64,000 nt of DNA from Enterococcus termitis (GTDB lineage Bacteria > Bacillota > Bacilli > Lactobacillales > Enterococcaceae): contig NZ_MIJY01000023.1 in assembly GCF_001730305.1 (NCBI RefSeq), forward strand, positions 301,919 through 365,918, read 5' to 3'. The stretch's first letter is position 1; each line of letters begins with the position of its first letter. The position numbers and the translations under genes were made by a program. The notes under the pieces were generated by a model that saw only the letters and a program-made list of their open reading frames with translations, had not been told where the DNA came from and did not search any database. Below, one piece after another: positions 55,027 through 63,966 of the stretch.

Positions 55027-56775
55027 ATGTTGCTCAAGGATATTTACCATATGGATAGTTACCAGTCATTCTTTGAAAAAGGTGGCTGGTTTAATATTGG
55101 AGAAAATTTGCAAAGTGTATTGAATGCACTGATTAATCTCTTCTTTGGTTTGATAAAGTATCTTGTGTTGGCGTTAGATTATGTAATCGATAAGTTGTTT
55201 AACTTAAATCTACTAGAAGGCATTTTACCTTCTTTATTTTCAAGTGCAAGTTCAATCTATCTAAAGTTATTCTCTACTTTGGGAATTCTTGTATTTACCT
55301 TTGTCATCGTGATGATTGTTCGAGATTTTTTTGAAAAGGGAATCGCTAAAGCATTAACTCGATTAGTTGTATTTCTATTGATCTACTTTGGAAGCCTTGC
55401 TTTTTTTCAGGAAGGAGCAACAAAAATTCAACAGGTCAACACGATTTCTCAAAATGTTCAAGGTCAGTTAGTCGATTTAAGTAGTGGGACCATTGACACG
55501 ATTCATACCAGTAATTCGGATCGTTTATTGGGAAATACCAATCAACTGGATGGGACGACTAAAATCAGAAATTTGATCTTTGACGAATTTGTGTTAAAAG
55601 CGTATGCCTTGTTAAATTTTGGCAAAACGGATATCAGTGTAGAGCAGTATAATAATTATCTCGTGAAATCAGAAGAGACTTACGATAAGGATAAATCAAA
55701 AGATATAGAAAAAAAGGTTAAAGAAGATTCAGATGATAATACTTATCTTACGTCAGACAGGATGACTGAGAAGGTTATTGTGCTCACAAATACGCTAATC
55801 ATGTTGTTTGTGATTGGATTAGCTGTATTGTTGATCGGGCTCGCGAATGTTTTAGTCCAACTACTAATTTATGCGTTGATTTTTGTCTTTCCCTCTTTAT
55901 TATTTCTAGCATTGATTCCAAATATGCACCATCTTTTAAAGAATGGTTTTATGTTGTTAGGAACATTGTTTGCTTCAAAAGTTGCGTTAGGCTTTGGCTT
56001 TGGTTTATTGTTTTCAATCCTTAATCTGATCGATTCCTTTTTTGTGGTTACGAATATTGTGACGATGTTAGTAGGTCTATTTGTCAAAGTATTGTTAGTT
56101 GAGTTCATTTGGAAAAATAAAGGACAAATCGTTCGAACCTTAACCAAAGGGCAAGCAGAGCTGAAAGATTTTCGAAATCAATCAGGGAGAAATAACCCCA
56201 ATCGTAAACAACGTAGGGAGGAAAAAAGACTTAGAAATAATCGCTTTGATGAACAAGAATATAGAACTGACACTGCTGAAAATGATTATTTGCGTTCAGA
56301 GATTGAACTTGAGCGAGCATATAAAAATGATGATATACAAGATCATATTTTAGCTCAAGCTGGAAAGGAAGAATCAGATATATCAAACAATGAAGAAGAT
56401 GAAGCCGCTGATGTTGCTCGAAAAGACCCTGCTAAGGAGGAACATAATGATACTACAGAAGAGAATACTTCACGCTTTTCAACTGAGTATCCAGATGATC
56501 AAGACGATTTAAGCAATATGGAAACAGATGATTTGACGACTTCAAATGAGGAGGTCCATGAACACTTAAAAGAACATTCAGAGGTAGTAATTGAAGACTG
56601 GCAAATGAGAAAAGACGTAACTTCAAAGGAAGAAAAAATTGAAAAAGACCAATCAACACAAGAAAGTCCAGATATTATTTCGGAAGAACAAGCACAACAA
56701 TTGGAACAGGAATTGATGGAATTAAGAAATGATTATACGGAAATAGAAGAGGATGATCCTAATGAAATCAATTAG
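55027..56775 (+). CDS. TcpH/ConG-like polytopic membrane protein
   Basis: 582 aa. About seven membrane helices in residues 30-380, with a charged extracellular loop near 215-245. The C-terminal third (390-582) is very acidic and hydrophilic, likely cytoplasmic. Size, topology and position match ICEBs1 ConG / Tn916 Orf15 / VirB6-like channel proteins. It overlaps the cwlT-like gene by 14 bases. Confidence 0.87.
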   Translation: MLLKDIYHMDSYQSFFEKGGWFNIGENLQSVLNALINLFFGLIKYLVLALDYVIDKLFNLNLLEGILPSLFSSASSIYLKLFSTLGILVFTFVIVMIVRDFFEKGIAKALTRLVVFLLIYFGSLAFFQEGATKIQQVNTISQNVQGQLVDLSSGTIDTIHTSNSDRLLGNTNQLDGTTKIRNLIFDEFVLKAYALLNFGKTDISVEQYNNYLVKSEETYDKDKSKDIEKKVKEDSDDNTYLTSDRMTEKVIVLTNTLIMLFVIGLAVLLIGLANVLVQLLIYALIFVFPSLLFLALIPNMHHLLKNGFMLLGTLFASKVALGFGFGLLFSILNLIDSFFVVTNIVTMLVGLFVKVLLVEFIWKNKGQIVRTLTKGQAELKDFRNQSGRNNPNRKQRREEKRLRNNRFDEQEYRTDTAENDYLRSEIELERAYKNDDIQDHILAQAGKEESDISNNEEDEAADVARKDPAKEEHNDTTEENTSRFSTEYPDDQDDLSNMETDDLTTSNEEVHEHLKEHSEVVIEDWQMRKDVTSKEEKIEKDQSTQESPDIISEEQAQQLEQELMELRNDYTEIEEDDPNEIN

Positions 56776-57784
56776 GAAAGTAATTGCTATAAGCCTTTCT
56801 ATTTTGTTGTTGTTCTTTGTTTTATTAACTGGTATGGATGATTTTGGAAACAGTAGTGGGATAGCTGAGGCTATTGGACTTCCAGAGATGGTATTACGAT
56901 GGGAAAGTAAGGTAACAAAAGAAGCAGAGAAAAACGGTATTGTGGAAGCAGTTCCGTATCTGCTAGGAATAATTATGGTAGAAACCGGTGGAAATTCAGA
57001 AAAATATCCAGATGTCATGCAATGTTCTGAAAGCCAAGGAAAACCACCCAACAGTATCCAAGACCCAGATGAATCTATCGAAGTCGGTGTGAAATATTTT
57101 GCGGATATGTTTAAAAGATACCCAGAGTATGACCTATTGAATATTGTACAAGCTTATAATTTTGGCGGTGGCTTTTTATCTAGTTCTGGAAAAGAATACA
57201 CACTTGAAAAAGCCATTCAGTTCTCTAAAAGTAAAGCAGATGGAGAAAAAGTTTCATACCCGAATCCAATAGCGATTAACCTAGGATATGATTATCGCTT
57301 CAATTACGGAAATATGTTTTATAGTCAGTTAGTGAAGCAATACATTCAAACAGGAAGTACAAGTAATTCTGGGAATTCGGATATTATTAATGTGGCATTG
57401 AATGAATTGTCGGAAAGCCCTCATCAAGGAGGACAAAAATACTGGTCTTGGTATGGCTTTAATTCTAGGGTTGAATGGTGTGCTATTTTTGTATCTTACA
57501 ATGCAGAGAAGGCAGGAGTATCTATGGAACGCTTTGCCTACTGTCCTACTGGTATTGAAAATTTTAAAGCAAAAAATCAATGGAAGGGTCGGGCTCAGGA
57601 ACCAAAGGATGGAGATATTATCTTCTTTGATTGGAATGGTAACGGAGTTAGTGATCATGTTGGGATAGTAGAAAAAGTTGAAAATGGACGTGTGCATACG
57701 ATTGAGGGCAATTCGGGAGATAAAATTGCACGGTTGTCGTATGAACAAAATAGTCAATATATTATGGGATATGGAAGTCTTTAA
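56762..57784 (+). CDS. CwlT-like two-domain cell-wall hydrolase
   Basis: 340 aa. A signal/anchor helix lies at 4-24. The muramidase domain is at about 45-190, with catalytic-type Glu in GIIMVETGGNSEKYPD and the QAYNFGGGF block. A CHAP/NlpC-P60-like peptidase follows at about 215-340: Cys in VEWCAIFVSYNAEKAG, His in SDHVGIVEKVENG, and HTIEGNSGD. It opens the wall for the conjugation channel, as CwlT or Tn916 Orf14 do. Start 56762 has GAGG 9 bases upstream; an ATG at 56753 overlaps the site. Confidence 0.9.
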   Translation: MKSIRKVIAISLSILLLFFVLLTGMDDFGNSSGIAEAIGLPEMVLRWESKVTKEAEKNGIVEAVPYLLGIIMVETGGNSEKYPDVMQCSESQGKPPNSIQDPDESIEVGVKYFADMFKRYPEYDLLNIVQAYNFGGGFLSSSGKEYTLEKAIQFSKSKADGEKVSYPNPIAINLGYDYRFNYGNMFYSQLVKQYIQTGSTSNSGNSDIINVALNELSESPHQGGQKYWSWYGFNSRVEWCAIFVSYNAEKAGVSMERFAYCPTGIENFKAKNQWKGRAQEPKDGDIIFFDWNGNGVSDHVGIVEKVENGRVHTIEGNSGDKIARLSYEQNSQYIMGYGSL

Positions 57785-57899
57785 AGTACAAGAAATAAAC
57801 AGCTTTTTATTTTTACTATGCCGAATTCATGGCAGTACTACAATTGATCTTATGACCTTGAGAAACCAAGGTGAAGCATTAGTAAAAAACTTTTACTAA
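57771..57899 (+). CDS. Possible small gene or remnant (42 aa)
   Basis: An ATG frame, MEVFKVQEINSFLFLLCRIH, overlaps the end of cwlT and runs to 57899. No ribosome site. The end DLMTLRNQGEALVKNFY looks like real protein, so this may be a fragment of an older ICE gene. Low confidence. Confidence 0.25.
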   Translation: MEVFKVQEINSFLFLLCRIHGSTTIDLMTLRNQGEALVKNFY

Positions 57900-57908
57900 G
57901 AATTTTTT
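57879..57908 (+). terminator. Terminator of the transfer operon
   Basis: TTAGTAAAA pairs perfectly with TTTTACTAA, then GAATTTTTT. The rest of the gap to 58145 is AT-rich, with an AAAAGGAG ribosome site for the next gene and nothing else recognised. Confidence 0.75.
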
Positions 57909-58145
57909 GACTACTTTTGTGTAAGTTTTGCCATAATAAGAAAGAAACCTAATTGTGGTTGATAACAAGGTATCTTTCTTATTTAGCATGGTGTTTAATT
58001 GGGTTATGCTTAATATTATGAATTAGGTTGACATAAATAAAGATTTATCTTAAAATGTTTTTATAGAACTTAAACGGTTTTTGTAGTTCTGTAAAAACTC
58101 TGATTCAGAATATATCGATTATTTTTTTATGAAAAGGAGAAAAAC

Positions 58146-58730
58146 GTGCCAAAAGTTATTACTGAATATGAACGTCAACAAACAAGAAACGCGATTATAG
58201 AACATACGCGAAATCTTATATACCAAAGAAAAGGAATTAATAATTTTACTGTAGATGACATTGTTCGTTCTGCACGATTAGGGAAGGCAAAATTCTACTC
58301 ATATTTCGACTCAAAAGAAGAATGTCTCTTTGAAGTGGTAGAACTTTCTTACAAAGAACAATTAGAAGGATTCACGCTCATTATGGATAGTGATGATTCA
58401 TTAAGAAATAAAATGATCCGTTTTTTGAAGGAAATCTATCTTTCAGAAACGAGTATCAATAACTATTTCTCCCCTGAAGATTTTGAGTTGGTTCTACGAA
58501 AACTTCCTCCTGAATTTATTGAGAAGGAAGAAAGAATGACAAATTCTGTTCTTGAACAGGCTATGGAGTATATAGATCTCAATCAGACACAACTAGAGTC
58601 ATTGGTTATGTTGTTGGATTGCTTGACCTACACTGCAAGCTATCCAGCAATATCAAAAGAAGCAAAAGAAGAGACCCTGGATACACTTGTATATTCAATA
58701 GCCGACTATATAGAAAAAAATACAAATTAG
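58146..58730 (+). CDS. TetR-family regulator
   Basis: 194 aa. The N-terminal HTH (TVDDIVRSARLGKAKFYSYFDSKEE, about 36-60) is followed by a helical ligand domain. GTG start with AAAAGGAG upstream. The next gene is a methyltransferase, 29 bases on and translated from its own GGAGGG. The regulator probably controls this pair. Ligand unknown. Confidence 0.87.
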   Translation: MPKVITEYERQQTRNAIIEHTRNLIYQRKGINNFTVDDIVRSARLGKAKFYSYFDSKEECLFEVVELSYKEQLEGFTLIMDSDDSLRNKMIRFLKEIYLSETSINNYFSPEDFELVLRKLPPEFIEKEERMTNSVLEQAMEYIDLNQTQLESLVMLLDCLTYTASYPAISKEAKEETLDTLVYSIADYIEKNTN

Positions 58731-58759
58731 TAAATAGCAATCGTTTGGAGGGAAAACCT

Positions 58760-59539
58760 ATGAACAAAGAAACTGAAAAAAAGCTTGCTGCTTCACTCAC
58801 TTCGGAAACAACAGAATTACTTCCATTTATTCCGTATATTTTGCAGGATTTTTGGGAATTAGGAAGCAGTCCTCAAGATATTGTACATTTAATTAAGAAA
58901 CATATGGCACTATCCGATGATAGTAAATTTTTGGATCTAGCTTGTGGTAAAGGTGCAGTTTCCATAGAAATTGCAGAGAAGCTAAATAAGGCTGTGATGG
59001 GGGTAGATTTGATCACTGAGTTTATTGAGGAAGCAAATGCTAAGACAAAAGAGTTACAGGTCGATTCGTTGTGTAAATTCGTGGTGGGTGATGTAAATGA
59101 GTTTATTCACAGCGAAAGTGATTATGATGCAGTAATTTTTGGTGCTGCTGCAGATATACTAGGATCTCCTGAAGAAACGCTGAAAAAGCTTCAAAGAACA
59201 GTAAAAGAAGATGGTTACGTAATAATTGATGAGGCTTATGTATCCAATGTGGAACTGAACAATCAAGTTAACTATCATAATTACGATTATCTTACTCGCC
59301 TTGAATGGCTTGATTTGTTCGAGAAAAATAATTTGGAATTGATTGAGGAATTAGAAGGATCAGATGATGTTGATTATGAACAAGAAAAACAATATTTGAT
59401 AGATAGATCCAATGAGCTAATTCAAAAATATCCTGAAAAAAAGAAATTGTTTGATGGCTATCTTCGTAGTCAGTTAGCTGAATATGATGATTTAGATCAG
59501 CATATTATCGCAGTTACTTGGATTTTGCAGAGGAAATAA
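58760..59539 (+). CDS. Class I SAM-dependent methyltransferase (ICE cargo)
   Basis: 259 aa. SAM motif I FLDLACGKGAVSIEIA near residue 61, motif II MGVDLITEFIEEA near 81, and IFGAAADILGSPEE near 131. The start ATG 58760 has GGAGGG 7 bases upstream; upstream frame is shadow. Substrate unknown; a role with small hydrophobic or thiol-type substrates would fit a TetR partner, but no motif proves it. Confidence 0.83.
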   Translation: MNKETEKKLAASLTSETTELLPFIPYILQDFWELGSSPQDIVHLIKKHMALSDDSKFLDLACGKGAVSIEIAEKLNKAVMGVDLITEFIEEANAKTKELQVDSLCKFVVGDVNEFIHSESDYDAVIFGAAADILGSPEETLKKLQRTVKEDGYVIIDEAYVSNVELNNQVNYHNYDYLTRLEWLDLFEKNNLELIEELEGSDDVDYEQEKQYLIDRSNELIQKYPEKKKLFDGYLRSQLAEYDDLDQHIIAVTWILQRK

Positions 59540-59718
59540 AAATAATTATTTTGATGGCATCGGTAGTTGCTTATTTTTGCGAATATAAAGCTATCAGAGA
59601 AATATTATTAAGAAAGTTATCAAGAAGACTTGATAGATAAGTCACTATTTTGGAAATCGTACATCAAAAGGAAAAAACGCCTTCGTTTTTCTACTGTGTT
59701 ATGTCAATGCATAAACAG

Positions 59719-59780
59719 GATATAAATTTTTAAAATGTTAAAAATATCAAGCTGATAAGTTTATCTTGTTCCGATAGAAT
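59719..59780 (+). promoter_or_regulatory. Shared 62-bp promoter element, copy A (upstream of mga-like gene)
   Basis: Starts GATATAAATT, with 25 bases identical to copy B, and ends in the -10 box TAGAAT at 59775-59780. The -35 is weak, so an activator is likely. About 88 bases before the mga-like ATG. The rest of 59540-59867 has a TTGATAG-like palindrome and no gene. Confidence 0.65.
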
Positions 59781-59867
59781 AACTAAGTGAGTAACAATCC
59801 TACTTAAAAAATGAGTTAAAAAAATGGAAAGGGAAGAGATTCTTACTAATAAAGGAAGTGATTTTTA

Positions 59868-61412
59868 ATGCGAAAATATTTAGATTTGAAGAGCAAGAAA
59901 AAAGTCGCACTTCTTGAAAAAATATTTTATTCTGATAATCATTCGAGTACTCAAGAGGTATTGCTCGAGGAATTAAAAATTACCTACCCAACGCTCATTT
60001 CAACAATTGAAACGATCAATTTTGATATAGAACGATTTGGATTTAAAGGTTTTTCTATTATTCGTTCAGCCGAAAGCCTATCCTATACGATGAAAATATC
60101 CGATAATTGTAGCATTCAGTTGATAATCAATGCATATATAAGAGAATCACCAAAATTTCAGATACTTGAATCCTTATTGTTTTCTTCTTTTTCTAATTTA
60201 CCAATGTTGGCAAAAAAAGTTCATATTTCATATTCCGCATTAAAGAGAGATATCAGTGAGTTAAATCAAGAATTAAGTGAGAATGGACTATTCATTTCTA
60301 CTGGAAATGGTGTAGAAATGTGTGGTGACGAATTTACTTTGAGAATAGTCTACACTTTTCTATTTTTGACAACTTATAGCGGGGATCGTTGGCCGTTCTC
60401 TTTTATCCAATACGTTGAAATTACAAAACTGTTAGAGAAATGTCCGAAAGAGATTTATAGAGCAGATTCGATAGACAAGTCAATGCTAATTCATTATTAT
60501 GTTGCTATTCATTTATTAAGAGACAGAATGAATCACAAGATTGATCAATCGAGGTATTTCGATGTGCCTTTGTACTCCGCATATACAAAGGAGTCAAAGG
60601 AATCTGAACTTGAGTTTATCAAAAACTTGTTAATGATTCTACCTGGTATGGGTAATGATGAAGTCGTATATACCTCTCAAATTTTGCTAAGTGCTATCCT
60701 TGCTTTTGGAAGTTATGCTTCGATTGATAAAACTCCTTCATTTTTCTATTTGGAGGATAGATTAAAGGAATTAGAATTCATGGATACTGTTCAGTTTACT
60801 TGTGATCAAGTGAATAGTAGTCTTTCAATACCTTTTTCGACGGAGGAAAAGGAACTTCTTATCTATTCATTGGCTAGTATAAATTATAGATACTTATTAT
60901 TCAAAAATCTAATTAAAGAGTTTAGTTTGATTATCCCAGGATATTTCGAACTCGATAGAAATAAAAGAAAAGCTCATAAAATTAATCATTTGAAGCCATT
61001 AATCTGCGAATTAGTGAATCTCAAAGAAATGAGTTTGCTACATGAGTTTAAAGATAGACTTGTTTCTGATTATCTTATTATAATGGACAAACGAATTGAT
61101 TTCTCTAAACATACGCTGCCTATTAGAGTCACTATATTATCAACTATATCAAATGAGACTGCCGTGTTTGATTTCATAAATTACTTTTCAAGCTATTACA
61201 ATTTAGAAATAGTGAATCAAGTGAATTCAATGGTTGATTTATATATCAGCGATTTTTCGGTATCACCGTCTGTTTTAACCTCTTTACGCATCAATCAACC
61301 AATCGTTTATGTGAATACAAGATGGATTGAATCAGATTATTTGAAAATCAATGACAATCTAGGGAAAATAGCCAATGAGAAATTTATTCATAAACATAGG
61401 CTAACAAGTTAG
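59868..61412 (+). CDS. Mga/AtxA-like transcriptional regulator
   Basis: 514 aa. The N-terminal HTH pair (STQEVLLEELKITYPTLIST about 28-47; NLPMLAKKVHISYSALKRDI about 108-128) is followed by a PRD-like helical middle and an EIIB-like C-terminal part (about 415-510), the layout of Mga, AtxA and related virulence regulators. AAAGGAAG precedes the ATG. It shares the upstream element with the BspA-type surface gene, so it probably activates that gene and itself. Confidence 0.82.
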   Translation: MRKYLDLKSKKKVALLEKIFYSDNHSSTQEVLLEELKITYPTLISTIETINFDIERFGFKGFSIIRSAESLSYTMKISDNCSIQLIINAYIRESPKFQILESLLFSSFSNLPMLAKKVHISYSALKRDISELNQELSENGLFISTGNGVEMCGDEFTLRIVYTFLFLTTYSGDRWPFSFIQYVEITKLLEKCPKEIYRADSIDKSMLIHYYVAIHLLRDRMNHKIDQSRYFDVPLYSAYTKESKESELEFIKNLLMILPGMGNDEVVYTSQILLSAILAFGSYASIDKTPSFFYLEDRLKELEFMDTVQFTCDQVNSSLSIPFSTEEKELLIYSLASINYRYLLFKNLIKEFSLIIPGYFELDRNKRKAHKINHLKPLICELVNLKEMSLLHEFKDRLVSDYLIIMDKRIDFSKHTLPIRVTILSTISNETAVFDFINYFSSYYNLEIVNQVNSMVDLYISDFSVSPSVLTSLRINQPIVYVNTRWIESDYLKINDNLGKIANEKFIHKHRLTS

Positions 61413-61508
61413 TTAACATATTAAACTACAATACATAACAAATGAACATTGACCTTTATATAGAGAGTGTTACGGATGTTCATAATTTGAATAGCATTTA
61501 GACTTCTT

Positions 61509-61540
61509 AAACCAAGTGGAAATTTCACTTGGTTTTTTTG
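61509..61540 (+). terminator. Terminator after the mga-like gene
   Basis: AACCAAGTG pairs perfectly with CACTTGGTT, then seven T. Confidence 0.85.
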
Positions 61541-61612
61541 TGCATCTTAACTCAACATATTGGAAACCTCTTTAATTCGAGTATGATAATTATCAATCCA
61601 ATAGATAAACCC

Positions 61613-61674
61613 GATATAAATTTTTAAAATGTTAAAATTTTTAAGCCGGTAAGGTCACCCTATTTCGGTAGAAT
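61613..61674 (+). promoter_or_regulatory. Shared 62-bp promoter element, copy B (upstream of the BspA-type gene)
   Basis: Same GATATAAATT start and the same 56-base distance to its -10 box TAGAAT (61669-61674) as copy A. The middle has diverged. It lies 61 bases before the GTG. Confidence 0.65.
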
Positions 61675-61735
61675 AATTTTGTAAGCAAAAAGCTAATTTC
61701 AATTTATAATAACAAGTCTATTGGGAGGGGAAAAG

Positions 61736-63955
61736 GTGAAGAGCAAGTTCGTGAGAATATTTATGGTTGTGTCTTTATTATTAGCTAGCGTAGGAACTGC
61801 AAATATTTCTATGGCTCAAGAAAATGAGGTTGACAGTCCAAAATTCGATCAATCAGACTTGAAAATAGATTCTTTAGGAAATTTAGAATTTCAAACTGAG
61901 AATAAAATATTATCGGAACAACTATCAGAAGAGCAAATAAGCAATCAACGAGAGACAGACAACTCCCAAATTCCTGAGGAAGATGAATTATCAGATGGCG
62001 AGGGAATTGAAGAAAACGATAATTCAGATAGGTCTCTTTCAGATGAAGAGAATAGTTTGGATGAAATTATCGAAAATTCTGAAGAGTTATCAGAAGAAGA
62101 TAAAGAGATTCTTAATGATGAATCGGAACTAATAGTAACTGAGAGCAGCATAATTGATTCAGGACAACTTGAATCTGGAGAGTGGATACTCTATTCTGAC
62201 GGGCAATTGTATTTAGATGGAATTGTAACAAAAGAAGCGGCTCAAGCTTGGAGTCAACATGCGTTAAGTATAAAATCAATTCTATTTGCAAAAAGTTATT
62301 TGAGTGGAAGTTTTGACGGATTTTTTATGGAATATGTAAATGTTGAAACGGTTGATTTTGAAGAAGCAACTTTGGATGAGGTTACTTCTTTTAAACAAGG
62401 CTTTTACCAGTTGAGTAATCTGAAAAAAATTTCATTTAAGGATGTCCATCATTTGAAAAGTTCGCTGAATAATGTAGAACGTATGTTCTTTGAGTGTGCT
62501 AATTTAATAGATTTGGACTTAAGTGGATTTAACACCGGAAATGTGACAGCTATGGCGGGGATGTTTTATGGTTGTAGTGGGCTAACAGAACTAGATGTGA
62601 GTGGATTTGACACTGGCAACGTGACGACTATGGCTCATATGTTTAGAGGTTGTAGTGGGCTAACAGAACTAGATGTGAGTGGATTTGACACCGGAAATGT
62701 GACGAATATGAGTGAAATGTTTGTTAGTTGTAGTGGGCTAGTAGAACTAGATGTGAGAGGGTTTGACACCGGAAATGTGACGGATATGAGTCGTATGTTT
62801 AATCTTTGGGGGGGCATAACAGAACTAGATGTGAGTGGATTTGACACTAGGAATGTGATGGATATGAGTAATATGTTTAGAGGTTGTAGTGGGCTAACAG
62901 AATTAGATGTGAGTGGATTTGACACTGGCAACGTGACGACTATGGCTTATATGTTTTCTGATTGTAGTGGGCTAACAGAATTAGATATGAATGGATTTGA
63001 CACTGGCAACGTGACGACTATGACTTATATGTTTAGAGGTTGTAGTGGGCTAACAGAATTAGATGTGAGTGGATTTGACACTGGCAACGTGACGACTATG
63101 ACTTATATGTTTAGTGATTGTAGTGGGCTAACAGAATTAGATGCGAGTGGATTTGACACTGGCAACGTGACGATTATGAGGGGGATGTTTTATGGTTGTA
63201 GTGGTTTAATGAAGATTTCAGTAGGTGAAAATTTTGCGTTCGCTAACAATACAGATTTTCCCGAACTAACTTCAAAGTATGCCTGGCAGAAAGAGAATAA
63301 CAAACAACTTTTTTTTAGCTCAGTTGATATGATCGCTTACCATAATGATTCGGATGAAACCAATACTTATCGAAAAGTAGCGTACGTAGAATTGACAATG
63401 GATGCTAAAGGTGGAAAGTTTGATGATGGTTTTGAAAAAAATACGCAAATCAAAGTTGTGGATGAATTATGGGAAGCTTTTGTTCCTGTAAAGGAGAATT
63501 ATGAGTTTCATGGTTGGTATTTAGATGAAGCATACACGAGAAAATTTGATTTTTCTCAGCCAGCTACGGAATCGTTAGCGATTTTTGCAAAATGGATAGA
63601 GATAGGAACATATACTGTTACGATTCCCGCGAAAATATCGCTAAACTCAGAAGAGAAGCTAACTATTTCAGGTACAAATAACGGCTCAGGTACTTTGAAA
63701 GTGAATTTCAAGGAAACAGACAGTCAAATCAACAACTTCATGCAACTACGACTGATTCACAAGCAAAATGCTGATGCTACCGCTCATACAACACTGAGTT
63801 GGGAGCAACTATCTTCTGACATTTGGAATGTGTTAACTATTGAACCAGAGGCTAGTTCCGTATCTAAAAGCGCCGACATTGGGCTGACCAAACCTGAGAA
63901 CGTACAAGCAGGTGACTATGAGGGACAAATGGTCTTTTCAATTAGCTATGAGTAA
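61736..63955 (+). CDS. BspA-type repeat surface protein
   Basis: 739 aa. A signal peptide ends near NISMAQ (about residue 28), followed by an acidic Ser/Glu-rich stalk (50-150). Nine 26-residue BspA/DUF285 repeats (LTELDVSGFDTGNVTTM...MF-GCSG) follow, then an InlB-like B-repeat (about 550-625, GGKFDDGFEK ... FHGWYLDEAYTRKFDF). A beta-rich end domain (YTVTIPAKISLNSEEKLTI...) lacks LPxTG or WxL. GTG 61736 follows GGGAGGGG. The next gene begins 11 bases later, so it opens an operon that leaves the window. It is likely to be an adhesin. Confidence 0.87.
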   Translation: MKSKFVRIFMVVSLLLASVGTANISMAQENEVDSPKFDQSDLKIDSLGNLEFQTENKILSEQLSEEQISNQRETDNSQIPEEDELSDGEGIEENDNSDRSLSDEENSLDEIIENSEELSEEDKEILNDESELIVTESSIIDSGQLESGEWILYSDGQLYLDGIVTKEAAQAWSQHALSIKSILFAKSYLSGSFDGFFMEYVNVETVDFEEATLDEVTSFKQGFYQLSNLKKISFKDVHHLKSSLNNVERMFFECANLIDLDLSGFNTGNVTAMAGMFYGCSGLTELDVSGFDTGNVTTMAHMFRGCSGLTELDVSGFDTGNVTNMSEMFVSCSGLVELDVRGFDTGNVTDMSRMFNLWGGITELDVSGFDTRNVMDMSNMFRGCSGLTELDVSGFDTGNVTTMAYMFSDCSGLTELDMNGFDTGNVTTMTYMFRGCSGLTELDVSGFDTGNVTTMTYMFSDCSGLTELDASGFDTGNVTIMRGMFYGCSGLMKISVGENFAFANNTDFPELTSKYAWQKENNKQLFFSSVDMIAYHNDSDETNTYRKVAYVELTMDAKGGKFDDGFEKNTQIKVVDELWEAFVPVKENYEFHGWYLDEAYTRKFDFSQPATESLAIFAKWIEIGTYTVTIPAKISLNSEEKLTISGTNNGSGTLKVNFKETDSQINNFMQLRLIHKQNADATAHTTLSWEQLSSDIWNVLTIEPEASSVSKSADIGLTKPENVQAGDYEGQMVFSISYE
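62503..63204 (+). repeat. Nine near-identical 78-bp coding repeats
   Basis: Each encodes one 26-aa BspA unit. Units 6-9 are the most alike at DNA level (GATTTGACACTGGCAACG repeated). Copy number should vary by recombination. Confidence 0.9.
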
Positions 63956-63966
63956 GGAGGTATAGA

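Noticed and set aside
57678..57899. 73-aa frame over the end of the cwlT-like gene
   Set aside because: Most of it is out of frame with the confirmed hydrolase domain; only the last 42 codons could be real and they lack a ribosome site.
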